A program made the position numbers and the translations under genes. From Nitrosospira sp. (GTDB lineage: Bacteria; Pseudomonadota; Gammaproteobacteria; Burkholderiales; Nitrosomonadaceae), in the NCBI GenBank assembly GCA_013697655.1, contig JACCWK010000234.1, forward strand, positions 1-38,558: a DNA stretch of 38,558 bases, written 5' to 3'. Every line of letters starts with the position of its first letter. The stretch's first letter is position 1. Below the pieces are notes generated by a model that saw only the letters and a program-made list of their open reading frames with translations, was not told the origin of the DNA and made no database searches. Shown in pieces: positions 1 to 9,321 of the stretch.

Positions 1-1
1 A

Positions 2-124
2 AAATAAGGTTGTGGCGTAAATCCGCCGCCACAGCCGCGCACTGAATCGAATCCATAATTCGATGCGTTAGAAAGCGGACACTCTATTTGCTACCAAACC
101 GGACAATTCTATTTGTTGCTAACA
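2..124. mobile_element. Terminus of an IS21-like insertion sequence (left copy, partial)
   Basis: This stretch is the exact reverse complement of the last 123 bases of the window (38436-38558). Read from its outer edge at 124 inward it starts TGTTAGCAACAAATAG and contains two related sub-repeats of about 23 bp, AGCAACAAATAGAATTGTCCG and then TAGCAAATAGAGTGTCCGC. A TG terminus with repeated motifs just inside the end is typical of IS21-family elements. No transposase is inside the window, so family assignment is inference. The element edge lies only 25 bp past the stop codon of the first permease gene. Confidence 0.7.
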
Positions 125-149
125 TCATTGGTATTGCTTCTTATAACTT

Positions 150-1373
150 TTATTCATACCGCAGCGCTTCCACTGGCTTTAAAGCAGCCGCCTTTCTGGC
201 TGGATAAAAGCCAAAAAATATTCCTACCCCGGAAGCGAACGCAAATGCCAGGGCAACCATGCCGAATGTAATTACCACTACCATATCGGCCGCGCGGCTG
301 ACTGCCCACGCGCCGCCGATGCCTATGGCGATACCCGCCAGACCGCCCAGAATGCAAATCACCAGTGCTTCAAGCAAGAATTGTGTAAGAATGGCGCGAC
401 GGTTTGCCCCGATGGCCATGCGGATGCCGATTTCGCGGGTGCGCTCGGTCACGGACACCAGCATTATATTCATGATGCCGATACCTCCGACCAATAGCGA
501 CACGGACGCAATTGCCCCCAGCATCAATGACATTACTTTGGCTGCCCCCGTTGCAACGGCCGCCAGCGCCGCGAGATTACGCACGGTAAAATCATTCTCC
601 ATGCTGTCAGTGATGCGATGGCGCTGATGGAGCAATCGGTTGATCTCAGCTTCAGCTTCTTCCATTACTTCTGCCGATCGGGCTTGTGCCATGATGAACT
701 GTACCGATCCAGGAAACTGGGTGCCAAAAACCTGGCGCTGCCCAGTGGTGATAGGAATAAATACGCTGTCGTCCTGATCGCGCCCATCCAGGCTTTGGCC
801 CTTGGCGGTAAGCACTCCGACAACAAGAAAGGGGCTGTTTTTGATACGTATGGTTTTACCCGTCGGGTCTTCCTCGCCAAATAGATTCCTTGCGGCTGTC
901 ATGCCCAGAAGCGCTACACGCATAGCCGCGCGTAGATTTGCATCGGAAAGTGTTGTGCCGCTTTCCATAGCCCAGTCCCGCAACTCGAAATAGTCCGGTG
1001 TGACTCCTGTAATGACTGTACTCCAGTTGTTTGCCCCATAATTCAGCTGCGCCGTTCCGGTTATCAGGGGCACCGTCGTCTTGATGGAGGTCAACCCAGC
1101 AATAGCCTGTGCGTCGCTGATAGTCAGCGTTTGCACGCCGCCGCTGCCGGAACGTAACGCACCCGAGGAGGTGGCGCCCGGCACTACAATAAGCAGGTTG
1201 CTACCCATTGATGCGATAGCCTGATTGACTGTCGTCTGAGCGCCCTGTCCGACAGCTAGCATCAGCACCACTGCGGCCACGCCAATGATCATGCCGAGCA
1301 TAGTCAAGCCCGTACGCAGGCGATTGAGCCGCAATGCACGCAGCGCTTCGCCTATGATCGCTAAAAGACTCAT
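150..1373 (-). CDS. MacB-type ABC exporter permease (FtsX fold)
   Basis: Inner-membrane permease of a MacAB-like exporter, 407 residues. An N-terminal transmembrane segment at about 21-42 is followed by a periplasmic MacB-core-like domain to about 275, then three C-terminal membrane segments. The cytoplasmic loop contains TERTREIGIRMAIGA, the hallmark of the FtsX/MacB permease family, and the protein ends with the family-typical P-x-EALRYE. Unlike E. coli MacB the ATPase is not fused; it is the gene immediately upstream, overlapping this start by 4 bp. The family couples cytoplasmic ATP hydrolysis to periplasmic extrusion through adaptor and TolC. Substrate cannot be read from sequence, and no TolC homologue is present here. 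Confidence 0.93.
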   Translation of the reverse strand: MSLLAIIGEALRALRLNRLRTGLTMLGMIIGVAAVVLMLAVGQGAQTTVNQAIASMGSNLLIVVPGATSSGALRSGSGGVQTLTISDAQAIAGLTSIKTTVPLITGTAQLNYGANNWSTVITGVTPDYFELRDWAMESGTTLSDANLRAAMRVALLGMTAARNLFGEEDPTGKTIRIKNSPFLVVGVLTAKGQSLDGRDQDDSVFIPITTGQRQVFGTQFPGSVQFIMAQARSAEVMEEAEAEINRLLHQRHRITDSMENDFTVRNLAALAAVATGAAKVMSLMLGAIASVSLLVGGIGIMNIMLVSVTERTREIGIRMAIGANRRAILTQFLLEALVICILGGLAGIAIGIGGAWAVSRAADMVVVITFGMVALAFAFASGVGIFFGFYPARKAAALKPVEALRYE

Positions 1374-2089
1374 GCGGGCACTTCACCGTCATGCACCACC
1401 CGTCCATCCTGCAGGCGAACGAGCCGCCGGGTGCAGGCGGCTATATCGTCCTCATGTGTAACCAGTACAATGGTGATGCCCTGCTCGCGGTTCAATTGCT
1501 GGAAAATCGCCATGATCTCTCGGCTGGTCTGGGTGTCGAGGTTGCCCGTGGGCTCATCCGCAAGGATAAGCTGCGGATTGTTGACCAGCGCACGGCTGAT
1601 TGCGACGCGCTGCTGCTGCCCGCCGGAAAGCTGGGTGGGCTGATACGCGGCAAATTTCCCCAAGCCGGTCTGGTGCAATAATTCGAGCGCGCGTTTACGA
1701 CTTTCAGTACGGCTCACGCCGGCATAAAGTAACGGAGATGCCACATTATCCAGTGCCGTCATCCGTTTCAGTAAATTAAACCCTTGAAAAACAAAACCGA
1801 TGTTGCGATTGCGCTCACGCGCAAGTTCATCATCGGTAAGTGATGCTATATCGCGGCCGGAGAGCCGATAGTGGCCGCTGGTCGGAGTATCGAGACAGCC
1901 GAGTATATTCATCAGCGTGGATTTGCCGGAACCGGAATGTCCCATGATGGCGACGAATTCTCCCTGAGAAATGGAGAGGTTGACATCAAAAAGCACTTGG
2001 CTATTGACTGTTCCTCCCCCCTTTGCGCCATTATCCAGACTATAAATCTTGCAAAGATCCTGCACATTGATCAGCGATTCGCCGGTCAT
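1370..2089 (-). CDS. ABC exporter ATP-binding protein (MacB/LolD type)
   Basis: Cytoplasmic ATPase partner of the neighbouring permease. It has Walker A GHSGSGKS, signature LSGGQQQ and Walker B LILADEPTGNLD, all intact, and is a typical single nucleotide-binding domain. I placed the start at the ATG at 2089 because it is preceded by AGGAAG and gives the N-terminus usual for the family (MTGESLINVQDL). In-frame ATG at 2110 and TTG at 2113 would couple it directly to the adaptor stop (TGATG), adding 7 or 8 residues. The 3' end overlaps the permease start by 4 bp, so adaptor, ATPase and permease form one translational unit. Confidence 0.92.
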   Translation of the reverse strand: MTGESLINVQDLCKIYSLDNGAKGGGTVNSQVLFDVNLSISQGEFVAIMGHSGSGKSTLMNILGCLDTPTSGHYRLSGRDIASLTDDELARERNRNIGFVFQGFNLLKRMTALDNVASPLLYAGVSRTESRKRALELLHQTGLGKFAAYQPTQLSGGQQQRVAISRALVNNPQLILADEPTGNLDTQTSREIMAIFQQLNREQGITIVLVTHEDDIAACTRRLVRLQDGRVVHDGEVPA

Positions 2090-2109
2090 ATCTTCCTGAA
2101 GCGGCCTCA

Positions 2110-3261
2110 TCAAAACATTCTGAACCTAAGCTTGCTGCCGGACTTTTCTTTGTCCGTGACTTCCCGAATTATCAGACTATCGCCCTCCTTGATGTCACCC
2201 TCCAAAATTTCAGTAAAGCTATTATCAGCAATGCCCGTTTTGACATCAATGGGGATGGGTTTGTCTCCTTCCAGTCGATAAATCATCACATGCTGGGCTG
2301 ATTGACGGGGGGATGCCGCGACGGGATCCGAATCGGCTTCGGCTGGCTTGTAGCGCAACGCCGCATTGGGAGCCCGCAGGACGTTTGTTTTCTGATTGAC
2401 GGTAAAGCGAACGTTGGCCGTCATGCCGGGCAGCAATACCTCATCGTCGTTGGCAACCGCTACCACCACATTGTAGGAAACTACGTTTTGCTGAATGGTG
2501 GGGTTAAGACGCAATTGCTTTACAATGCCGGTGAATTCGCGCTCCTGGAAGGCGTCAACGGTGAAGTTGACTTGTTGATCTAAATGCAAATGGCCGATAT
2601 CTGCCTCCGCTACGCTGGTGTCAATTTGCATCAGCCGCAAGTCATTAGCGATCTGAAACAGAGTGGGCGTCTGGAAGCTCGCTGCCACGGTCTGGCCAAC
2701 GTCCACGTTGCGCGCTATCACAACGCCGGAAATGGGTGATCGAATGACGCTGTAATTAAGACTGGTGCGATCACGAGCCAATTGGGCTGCATCTACCGCA
2801 AGCTGCGCGCGGGCGCCTTCCAGTTGTTGTTCGACCGCGTCCAGCGCATCGCCGGATATAAAGCCCTGTTCCTTCAGTATGCTGTTACGGGCCATCTTCC
2901 TTTGAGCTAACTTCAGTGTAACCTGAGCATTTGCTACGTTGGCTTCCGACTGCTGCAGCTGGGCTTGAAACAGTGACGGATCGAGTCTCGCCAGTATGTT
3001 GCCGGCCTCGACCCGGTCATTGAAATCCGCATAGAGTTTGTATACCGTGCCTGACACCTGTGTTCCGACATTCACAAGCACTACAGGGTTCAGGGTACCG
3101 TTGGCGGAGATGCTTTGCACGATATCGCCGCGATCGACTATCTGGGTTTTGTATCGCTCCTGCCTGGAGTCGGGTTTCGTTTGCCAGTACCATAAGCCAA
3201 TTGCAGCCAATAGCAGTGCCAGGATAATGATGAGCAGCCGGGTACGCGGAATAAAGGCCAT
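2110..3261 (-). CDS. MacA-like periplasmic adaptor (membrane fusion protein)
   Basis: First gene of the exporter operon, 383 residues. An N-terminal membrane anchor (about residues 8-25) precedes a membrane-fusion protein layout: a biotinyl-lipoyl-like half (GTQVSGTVYKLYADFNDRV), an alpha-helical hairpin rich in Q and A (about 100-165), the second lipoyl half (VIRSPISGVVIARNVDVGQ), then a beta-barrel and membrane-proximal domain with LPGMTANVRF. Such adaptors bridge the inner-membrane MacB-type permease to an outer-membrane TolC channel. The gene starts with ATG and no strong Shine-Dalgarno is visible. It is 129 bp downstream of the M48 protease gene on the same strand, so transcription could be shared or separate. 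Confidence 0.92.
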   Translation of the reverse strand: MAFIPRTRLLIIILALLLAAIGLWYWQTKPDSRQERYKTQIVDRGDIVQSISANGTLNPVVLVNVGTQVSGTVYKLYADFNDRVEAGNILARLDPSLFQAQLQQSEANVANAQVTLKLAQRKMARNSILKEQGFISGDALDAVEQQLEGARAQLAVDAAQLARDRTSLNYSVIRSPISGVVIARNVDVGQTVAASFQTPTLFQIANDLRLMQIDTSVAEADIGHLHLDQQVNFTVDAFQEREFTGIVKQLRLNPTIQQNVVSYNVVVAVANDDEVLLPGMTANVRFTVNQKTNVLRAPNAALRYKPAEADSDPVAASPRQSAQHVMIYRLEGDKPIPIDVKTGIADNSFTEILEGDIKEGDSLIIREVTDKEKSGSKLRFRMF

Positions 3262-3390
3262 GCGTGATTAATGAGAATGACTAATGAGTAGCGGTAGCAG
3301 GTGGAAGAAATGAAAGCGGAATGTTACCTGACCACCCCGGCCGCATCGTTTTGTTATTATGTTTTGCCCTGGCGAGATACTATCAATTTG

Positions 3391-4911
3391 TTACCAACCT
3401 GACTTATCTTTCTTATTAGCGGCAGCTAATGCGCGCAATTCCTTGAGACGTGCTTCTAAGCTGGACATCTGGTAGAAATCCCCCTCGTTGCTTTTCAACG
3501 CGATCTGCAATTGTTCGACGGCTGCAGGAAAATTGCCCTGCTGCATATAAATTTCTGCCTGCGCGCGATGCTGCGACATCGAATCCCCCAGTGCCGAGTA
3601 GCTTTGTGCCTGTAACCTATAAAGGCGTGTGTCGTTGGGAGTGAACTGCAATTGCTGGCTAACGAATTTGAGAGCAATGTCCGCACTGTCATTACGCAGC
3701 AGCGCCTCGGCATACTCGTAGATCAGTGCCCGATGCTGCGGGTATATTCGTAGCGCGGCCTGATAGATGTCGAGGGCTTCAGCGGTTTGTCCGCCAGCAA
3801 GTTTGACGCGAGCAGCGAGGGTTTCAATCATGGGGCTGGAGCGCGATACCTTGCGCGCAATCCGAATAGTTGCGCCGAGGCGGTGATTTTCCACCGATTC
3901 ATTTTTGCTGCCGGACTGCAAGGCTTCATATAGCAGTACTAGTTCTTTATCCGCACGTACATGATTTCTGTATCGCAACAAGGCGTTGACAAGGCCATAG
4001 CGCTCTACAGCCTCATTCGTATATCGTTTATCTCGCAAAACGGAATCAAAATACTCTACCGCATCTCCGGGGCTCTCCACGGAGGCACGCAGCTTGGCTC
4101 GCACCAACAGGAAATCGATGCCATCGGGAACCTGCCGGTAGGATATGTTGTGAGTGCGGTTCTCAATGTCTGCGATACGCTCATGGGTGATAGGGTGAGT
4201 GCGAAGATACGACGGCGCACCATTTTCCTGGAATCGTCCGGCTTTTTGCAAGCGCTCAAAGAAATCCGACATCCCTTGCGGATTGAAGCCGGCACTGACG
4301 AGTATATTCAGGCCAATGCGATCAGCCTCTTTTTCGTGATCACGGGTGAAATCCAGTTGCGATTGAATTTGGCGAGCTTGCGAAGCTATCAAAACAGCCT
4401 GTCCCGCCTGTGGATTTGTACGGGAAGCCAGAATTGCTATTGCTGCCGCCGCCAGAGAAGTCAGCATGCTGTATCTTTGTCCGGAGATCATGCGTGCGAG
4501 ATGTTTTTGGGTAACGTGCGCCAGTTCATGGGCCATTACACCCGCCAGCTCAGATTCACTTTGCGCCGTAAGTATAAGTCCAGTATTGAAGCCCATGAAG
4601 CCGCCAGGTAATGCAAACGCATTGATTGCCGGGTCTTGCACCGCAAAAAACTCAAATTCTTGGTCGGGATGGGCTTCCCGGGAGCCCAGAATCAACCGGT
4701 TGCCAAGATTGGCAAGATAACCGGAGATCTCGGCGTCCTCGAGATAACTGGGATGCGAGCGAATTTCGGACATAATCTGCAGCCCAAGTTCTCGCTCCTG
4801 CCGTGGCGAAATGGTAGCCTGGGACGCGTCACCCAGATCGGGTAACTCGCTAGCAAAAGCATTCGCCGCGAGGAAAAGCGGCAGAACGGGCATCAGATCG
4901 CGGAATTTCAT
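3391..4911 (-). CDS. bepA: Periplasmic M48 metalloprotease with TPR repeats (BepA/YfgC-like)
   Basis: Zinc protease and chaperone of the outer-membrane quality-control type. After a signal peptide (MKFRDLMPVLPLFLAANAFAS) comes an M48 catalytic domain with HELAH, where the two His bind zinc and Glu is catalytic, and EKEAD supplying the third ligand. The NAFALPGGF motif in front is typical of this family. The C-terminal half consists of TPR-like helices. In E. coli, BepA degrades or matures LptD and BamA-substrate proteins; the same role is inferred here. The first ATG of the frame is at 4911. An upstream TTG at 4983 would add 24 residues that spoil the signal peptide, so I rejected it. Symbol assigned by domain architecture only. 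Confidence 0.88.
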   Translation of the reverse strand: MKFRDLMPVLPLFLAANAFASELPDLGDASQATISPRQERELGLQIMSEIRSHPSYLEDAEISGYLANLGNRLILGSREAHPDQEFEFFAVQDPAINAFALPGGFMGFNTGLILTAQSESELAGVMAHELAHVTQKHLARMISGQRYSMLTSLAAAAIAILASRTNPQAGQAVLIASQARQIQSQLDFTRDHEKEADRIGLNILVSAGFNPQGMSDFFERLQKAGRFQENGAPSYLRTHPITHERIADIENRTHNISYRQVPDGIDFLLVRAKLRASVESPGDAVEYFDSVLRDKRYTNEAVERYGLVNALLRYRNHVRADKELVLLYEALQSGSKNESVENHRLGATIRIARKVSRSSPMIETLAARVKLAGGQTAEALDIYQAALRIYPQHRALIYEYAEALLRNDSADIALKFVSQQLQFTPNDTRLYRLQAQSYSALGDSMSQHRAQAEIYMQQGNFPAAVEQLQIALKSNEGDFYQMSSLEARLKELRALAAANKKDKSGW

Positions 4912-5081
4912 GTAGATGAGATAAATGTTCGCAGGCGAAGTTCCATCATGTGGCAAAACAACCTGAAAGATGAAACGAACCAATAAAGAAGGTAATTCAG
5001 CAAGAAACGAGGCTGGTTAAGCGCTTTCCCCAGTTTGGGTTTACTTGATGAGGGTCGCACAACGTGCACTGGCTCACTCTA

Positions 5082-5447
<366 letters not shown>

Positions 5448-5524
5448 TTAAACCGCGATGAATGCGGATGGACTTGTAGTCGCGTTCACAGCTGTGCCCG
5501 TAAATTATGCTTTTTTCAAAGCTG

Positions 5525-5530
5525 ATTATA
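5525..5530 (-). promoter_or_regulatory. Candidate -10 box for glnB
   Basis: Read on the minus strand this is a perfect TATAAT, about 105 bp upstream of the glnB start in the nadE-glnB gap. The region around -35 matches the sigma-70 consensus poorly, and no GG-N10-GC sigma-54 signature was found in the gap. The gap may therefore hold an activated or weak promoter. Confidence 0.35.
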
Positions 5531-5609
5531 CGAGTTTATGAAAACTTTAATCCCATTTCATCACCCAGGTTATATCCTTAACAGGGGTATATCTGCCCAT
5601 TGACGCCCC

Positions 5610-7223
5610 TTAAAACCCGTCGCTATACTTCGATGTAATCGGATATCGCCAATCCTTGCTGAAGCCTCGCCGCGTAACACGTGTGCCCGGCGGAGATTGA
5701 CGACGTTTGTATTCGCTCTTGCGGATAAGATGCACAACCTGTCGCACGTCAGCTTCGGCGTAGTTCATGCCGATAATCTCCTTCACCGACAAATCCTGTT
5801 CCATATAAGCGTCCACGATGGCGTCGAGCACCTCATATGACGGCAGGCTATCCTGATCAGTTTGGTTGGGGCGCAACTCAGCCGATGGCGCCCGATTGAT
5901 AACCCGTTCCGGGATAACACGCCCTAGCGTATTGCGGTAGTGGCAGAGCCGGTAAACCAGGCTTTTACTTATATCCTTCAGCACTGCGAAACCCCCGGCC
6001 ATGTCACCATACAGCGTACAGTAGCCTACTGCGATTTCGGATTTGTTCCCGGTGGTAAGTACCAGGGAGCCATATTTGTTGGATAACGCCATGAGCAAGG
6101 TCCCGCGTATACGTGCTTGCAAATTTTCCTCAGTGATATCCGGACGGGTTTGATCGTGAGGTTCAGAAAATTCCCCGGCCAGCGTATCGACGAATTTGCC
6201 AAACACGGGTTTGATGGGAAGCTCGCTGTAGCGCACACCCAATGTCTTAGCCATCGTGCGCGCATCCAGCAAGCTTATGTCGGCGGTAAATTGTGAGGGC
6301 ATCATTACCGCCGCTACCTTGTCGACGCCTAGCGCATCCACCGCGATCGTCATTGTGAGTGCTGAATCTACTCCGCCGGAGAGCCCCAGTAATACACCCG
6401 AGATGCCATTCTTTCCAACATAATCCTTGAGGCCGAGACACAGAGCTTGATAAACGCTTGCTTCCAGCGCCTGAGAGGGTGCGATTTCTCCACGTATGAG
6501 AGCGCCGTCTCGTAATTCGACCAGCCCCAAGGCTTCCGTGAACTCATTAAATTGGTGCGTAAGTTCGCCTTTGCTGTTCATTGCAAAGGACGCACCGTCG
6601 AATACCAGTTCATCCTGCGCACCTACCATATTGGCATAGACAATAGACATTCCCGTTTTGCTGATGCGTTGACGCGCTGCCTGATATCGCAAGGCTTGCT
6701 TACGCATATGGTAAGGGGAAGCGTTCAGTACCAACATCACGTCTACCTTCTCCTTGGCGAGAGTGGCTGGATTCTTTTCCCAGATATCAGCGCAAATATT
6801 TACGCCGAATTTGATTCCGTCCAGTTCGAATACGCATGGCTGGAAGCCTGGCTCGAAATAACGTCGCTCGTCGAATACTGAGTCATTGGGAAGCTGATTC
6901 TTAAAATAGGTGGCAATAATTTTACCGTCACGTATCACCGAGGCCGCGTTGTAGAGCTTATTATCGACAAGATGCGGATGTCCTACCAGAAGCGTTATGC
7001 CAATGACTTTTTTGGCCAGGTCTGTGAGTGCATTGTCGCATGCGAGGCGGAACCCGTTGCGCAATAGTAAGTCTTCCGGCGGATACCCGGACAGCGCTAA
7101 TTCGGGTGCGATGACCAACGCCGCCCCTGCATTTTTTGCGTGATCGGCGTAGTCGAGTATCTTTCGGGTATTGCCACCAAGGTCACCGATTGTGCAATTG
7201 ATTTGAGCAATGGCAAGCTTCAT
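5610..7223 (-). CDS. nadE: Glutamine-dependent NAD+ synthetase
   Basis: Last step of NAD biosynthesis: ATP-dependent amidation of deamido-NAD+ with ammonia from glutamine, in the cytoplasm. The 537 residues match the two-domain form. The N-terminal nitrilase-type glutaminase has Glu41 (APELALSGYPPEDLL), Lys108 (YFKNQLPND) and nucleophile Cys144 (NICADIWE). The C-terminal synthetase has the PP-loop SGGVDS at 282-287 and GNKSEIAVGYCTLYGD. All key residues are present. The ATG at 7223 gives the standard MKLAIAQINCTIGD start. The nadE-glnB order is familiar from betaproteobacteria. Confidence 0.97.
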   Translation of the reverse strand: MKLAIAQINCTIGDLGGNTRKILDYADHAKNAGAALVIAPELALSGYPPEDLLLRNGFRLACDNALTDLAKKVIGITLLVGHPHLVDNKLYNAASVIRDGKIIATYFKNQLPNDSVFDERRYFEPGFQPCVFELDGIKFGVNICADIWEKNPATLAKEKVDVMLVLNASPYHMRKQALRYQAARQRISKTGMSIVYANMVGAQDELVFDGASFAMNSKGELTHQFNEFTEALGLVELRDGALIRGEIAPSQALEASVYQALCLGLKDYVGKNGISGVLLGLSGGVDSALTMTIAVDALGVDKVAAVMMPSQFTADISLLDARTMAKTLGVRYSELPIKPVFGKFVDTLAGEFSEPHDQTRPDITEENLQARIRGTLLMALSNKYGSLVLTTGNKSEIAVGYCTLYGDMAGGFAVLKDISKSLVYRLCHYRNTLGRVIPERVINRAPSAELRPNQTDQDSLPSYEVLDAIVDAYMEQDLSVKEIIGMNYAEADVRQVVHLIRKSEYKRRQSPPGTRVTRRGFSKDWRYPITSKYSDGF

Positions 7224-7565
7224 GGTGAGGTGGTCCTGTTGAATTCCACTATCTATAAGTTAATGCCTGTTAAGGACGTCTGAATAAAAGTCCCTGCGTT
7301 GACAGCAGAAGCGCGGCGGCGGCCTCCCGAAATACGCTATACAAGAAAGCGAGAAAATAAATGTTTAATTTCCTTCGCTAAAGCCTGACAAGCAGACCAG
7401 GCTCAAGAGCTATAGGACAGTCTATGATGTTCAGGCGTCCTGCAAAAATTCCCCTTTTCGCATCGACGCACTCCACGCAGGACTTATTCCGTGGGGTTAA
7501 ATCATACCAGAATGAAACATCTTGCGCGGTCTTGCACAGAAATCGCCTAAGCGCGACAATCTCAC
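7224..7565. other. Divergent intergenic region between nadE and the DUF482 gene
   Basis: The two flanking genes diverge, so promoters for both should lie in these 342 bp. I saw a TTGACA at 7299-7304 and a TATACA at 7338-7343, but they are 33 bp apart and cannot act as one promoter. No hairpin with a T-run, small ORF with a ribosome site, or RNA gene was recognised. Confidence 0.4.
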
Positions 7566-8726
7566 ATGATGCCTAACTTTGAAATCAAAATACTCGATTC
7601 TCTGGACGGTATTTCTGCCTCGGCGTGGAACGCGCTTGCCGGCGACGATCCGTTTCTCAGGCACGAATTTTTTTCCGCCCTGCATGAAACCGGCTGCGCC
7701 TCAAGAAGAACCGGCTGGTTACCGCAATTTGTCACATTGTGGGAGGGGCACGATCTGCGAGGGGCCTTTCCACTTTATCTGAAAAGCCATTCGTATGGAG
7801 AATACGTTTTTGATCGGGATTGGGCAAATGCGTATCAAAGTCATGGTTACCCCTATTATCCCAAGCTATTGAGCGCGGTACCTTTTAGTCCTGTGACCGG
7901 ACGGCGTTTGATGGCAGAAACCGTAGAGCATCGCACTCTGCTTATTTCAGCTGCACTGAAAATGGCGGCGGACAGAAATGCAGAGGCGGAGGCTTCGTCC
8001 TTCCATTGCCTATTCCCGCGAGAGGATGAAGCGCACGAAATGGAGAAGGCGGGAATGACGTTGCGGCATGGCATCCAATTTCACTGGAAAAATCGGGCAG
8101 CGGGCGGCTATGAAAACTTCGAAGCATTTCTCGAGGAAATGAGCCATCACAAACGCAAGAAAATTCGGCAGGAGCGGCGCAAGATTCATGCCGCGGATAT
8201 AAATTTTCAATGGTTATCCGGATACGATGTAAGCGAAGTTCATTGGTGCTTTTTCGTCGACTGCTACAATAAGACCTACCACCAACACCGTTCCAGGCCA
8301 TACCTCAATCTGGAGTTCTTCATGCGGCTGGGGAAAACCATGCCGGAAAATATACTCATGGTTCTGGCTTGCCGGGGTAATCAACCCGTCGCCGTTGCAT
8401 TCAATATGCATAATTCCCACACGCTATATGGGCGTTATTGGGGCATGGCGGAATTTATCCCCGGATTGCATTTCGAAACTTGCTACTATCAAGCAATTGA
8501 ATTCTGCATCGCACGTCGTATCGCATTGTTTGAAGGCGGCGCGCAGGGAGAGCATAAACTTGCACGCGGCTTCCTTCCTGTGCGCACCTGGTCAGCGCAT
8601 TGGCTAGCGCATCCGGAATTCGCCGCCGCTATTGGAATTTATCTTGAACGCGAGGCTCGCGATATCACTCATTATCTAAACGAACTGAGTAAGAGTTCGC
8701 CATTTAGAAAAGAAAAGAGGGAATGA
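7566..8726 (+). CDS. DUF482/FemAB-like acyltransferase family protein
   Basis: Cytosolic protein of 386 residues of the family often annotated as peptidogalycan biosynthesis protein or GNAT (COG3146, DUF482). Recognisable stretches are the N-terminal DPFLRHEFFSALHETGC, the central HHKRKKIRQERRK and the C-terminal FEGGAQGEHKLARGFLP, which are conserved in that family. These proteins have a double GNAT fold related to FemAB aminoacyl transferases; substrate and reaction are not established. The start is ATGATG at 7566/7569 without a clear ribosome site. The stop overlaps the next gene in an ATGA arrangement, so the two are co-translated, though a functional link with a Nudix hydrolase is not obvious. 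Confidence 0.85.
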   Translation: MMPNFEIKILDSLDGISASAWNALAGDDPFLRHEFFSALHETGCASRRTGWLPQFVTLWEGHDLRGAFPLYLKSHSYGEYVFDRDWANAYQSHGYPYYPKLLSAVPFSPVTGRRLMAETVEHRTLLISAALKMAADRNAEAEASSFHCLFPREDEAHEMEKAGMTLRHGIQFHWKNRAAGGYENFEAFLEEMSHHKRKKIRQERRKIHAADINFQWLSGYDVSEVHWCFFVDCYNKTYHQHRSRPYLNLEFFMRLGKTMPENILMVLACRGNQPVAVAFNMHNSHTLYGRYWGMAEFIPGLHFETCYYQAIEFCIARRIALFEGGAQGEHKLARGFLPVRTWSAHWLAHPEFAAAIGIYLEREARDITHYLNELSKSSPFRKEKRE

Positions 8727-9265
8727 TGAAATACTGTAGTAACTGCGGCACTCTGGTGGAATTGCGTGTTCCCGAAGGAGACACGCTGCCTCGTTATATT
8801 TGTTCCGAATGTGGCGTTATCCATTATCAGAATCCAAAGATAGTAGTGGGCTGCATACCTGAGTGGGAAGACAGGATATTATTATGCCGCCGAGCCATCG
8901 ACCCTCGCCATGGTCTGTGGACTGTCCCTTCCGGGTTCATGGAAAATGCTGAAACGCTGGTCCAGGGCGCCGCACGCGAAACTTTGGAAGAAGCCAATGC
9001 GCGAGTAAATATGGGGCCACTTTACGCCATTTATAATTTGCCTTATATCAACCAGGTGCACGTTCTATTTCGTGCGCAGCTGCTCGATCTCGATTTTAAG
9101 CCGGGAATTGAAAGCCTGGATGTCCAGCTTTTTGGTGAGGCGGAAATACCTTGGGATACGCTGGCCTTTCGCGTTATCCGTGAGCCTCTGAAGCGTTACT
9201 TTGACGAGCGTCGCCAGGGAAAATTGGGATTTCACATGGGGACTATAGAAGAGGTTCGCAAATAA
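8723..9265 (+). CDS. Zinc-ribbon Nudix hydrolase
   Basis: Pyrophosphohydrolase of 180 residues. An N-terminal zinc ribbon (CSNCG then CSECG, residues 4-30) is followed by the Nudix domain with GFMENAE and RETLEEA at about 74-93. The Nudix box GX5EX7REUXEEXGU is complete except that Asn replaces the second Gly. This two-part architecture occurs in Nudix proteins acting on NADH, FAD or other dinucleotides, but the substrate cannot be assigned. The start codon overlaps the upstream stop by 4 bp and is preceded by AGAGGG. The gene converges on the permease gene at 9322. Confidence 0.92.
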   Translation: MMKYCSNCGTLVELRVPEGDTLPRYICSECGVIHYQNPKIVVGCIPEWEDRILLCRRAIDPRHGLWTVPSGFMENAETLVQGAARETLEEANARVNMGPLYAIYNLPYINQVHVLFRAQLLDLDFKPGIESLDVQLFGEAEIPWDTLAFRVIREPLKRYFDERRQGKLGFHMGTIEEVRK

Positions 9266-9321
9266 TTTTTTCATGCTGCGAAAATGTGCGGGATAAATTA
9301 ACATAGCGCAGCTTTATTCGC

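Noticed and set aside
3961-4611. 216-residue plus-strand ORF within the M48 protease gene
   Set aside because: It is wholly antisense to a well-supported protease gene with no recognisable domain or ribosome site.
4912-4983. 24-residue N-terminal extension of the M48 protease from a TTG
   Set aside because: It would place a non-conserved stretch in front of a good signal peptide; the first ATG is at 4911.
7299-7343. TTGACA and TATACA as a promoter for the DUF482 gene
   Set aside because: The hexamers are 33 bp apart, far from the 16-18 bp needed for sigma-70.
9274-9316. GCTGCG...CGCAGC inverted repeat between the Nudix and permease genes as a terminator
   Set aside because: The loop is about 27 nt and there is no proper T-run after the stem, so it is not a convincing intrinsic terminator.
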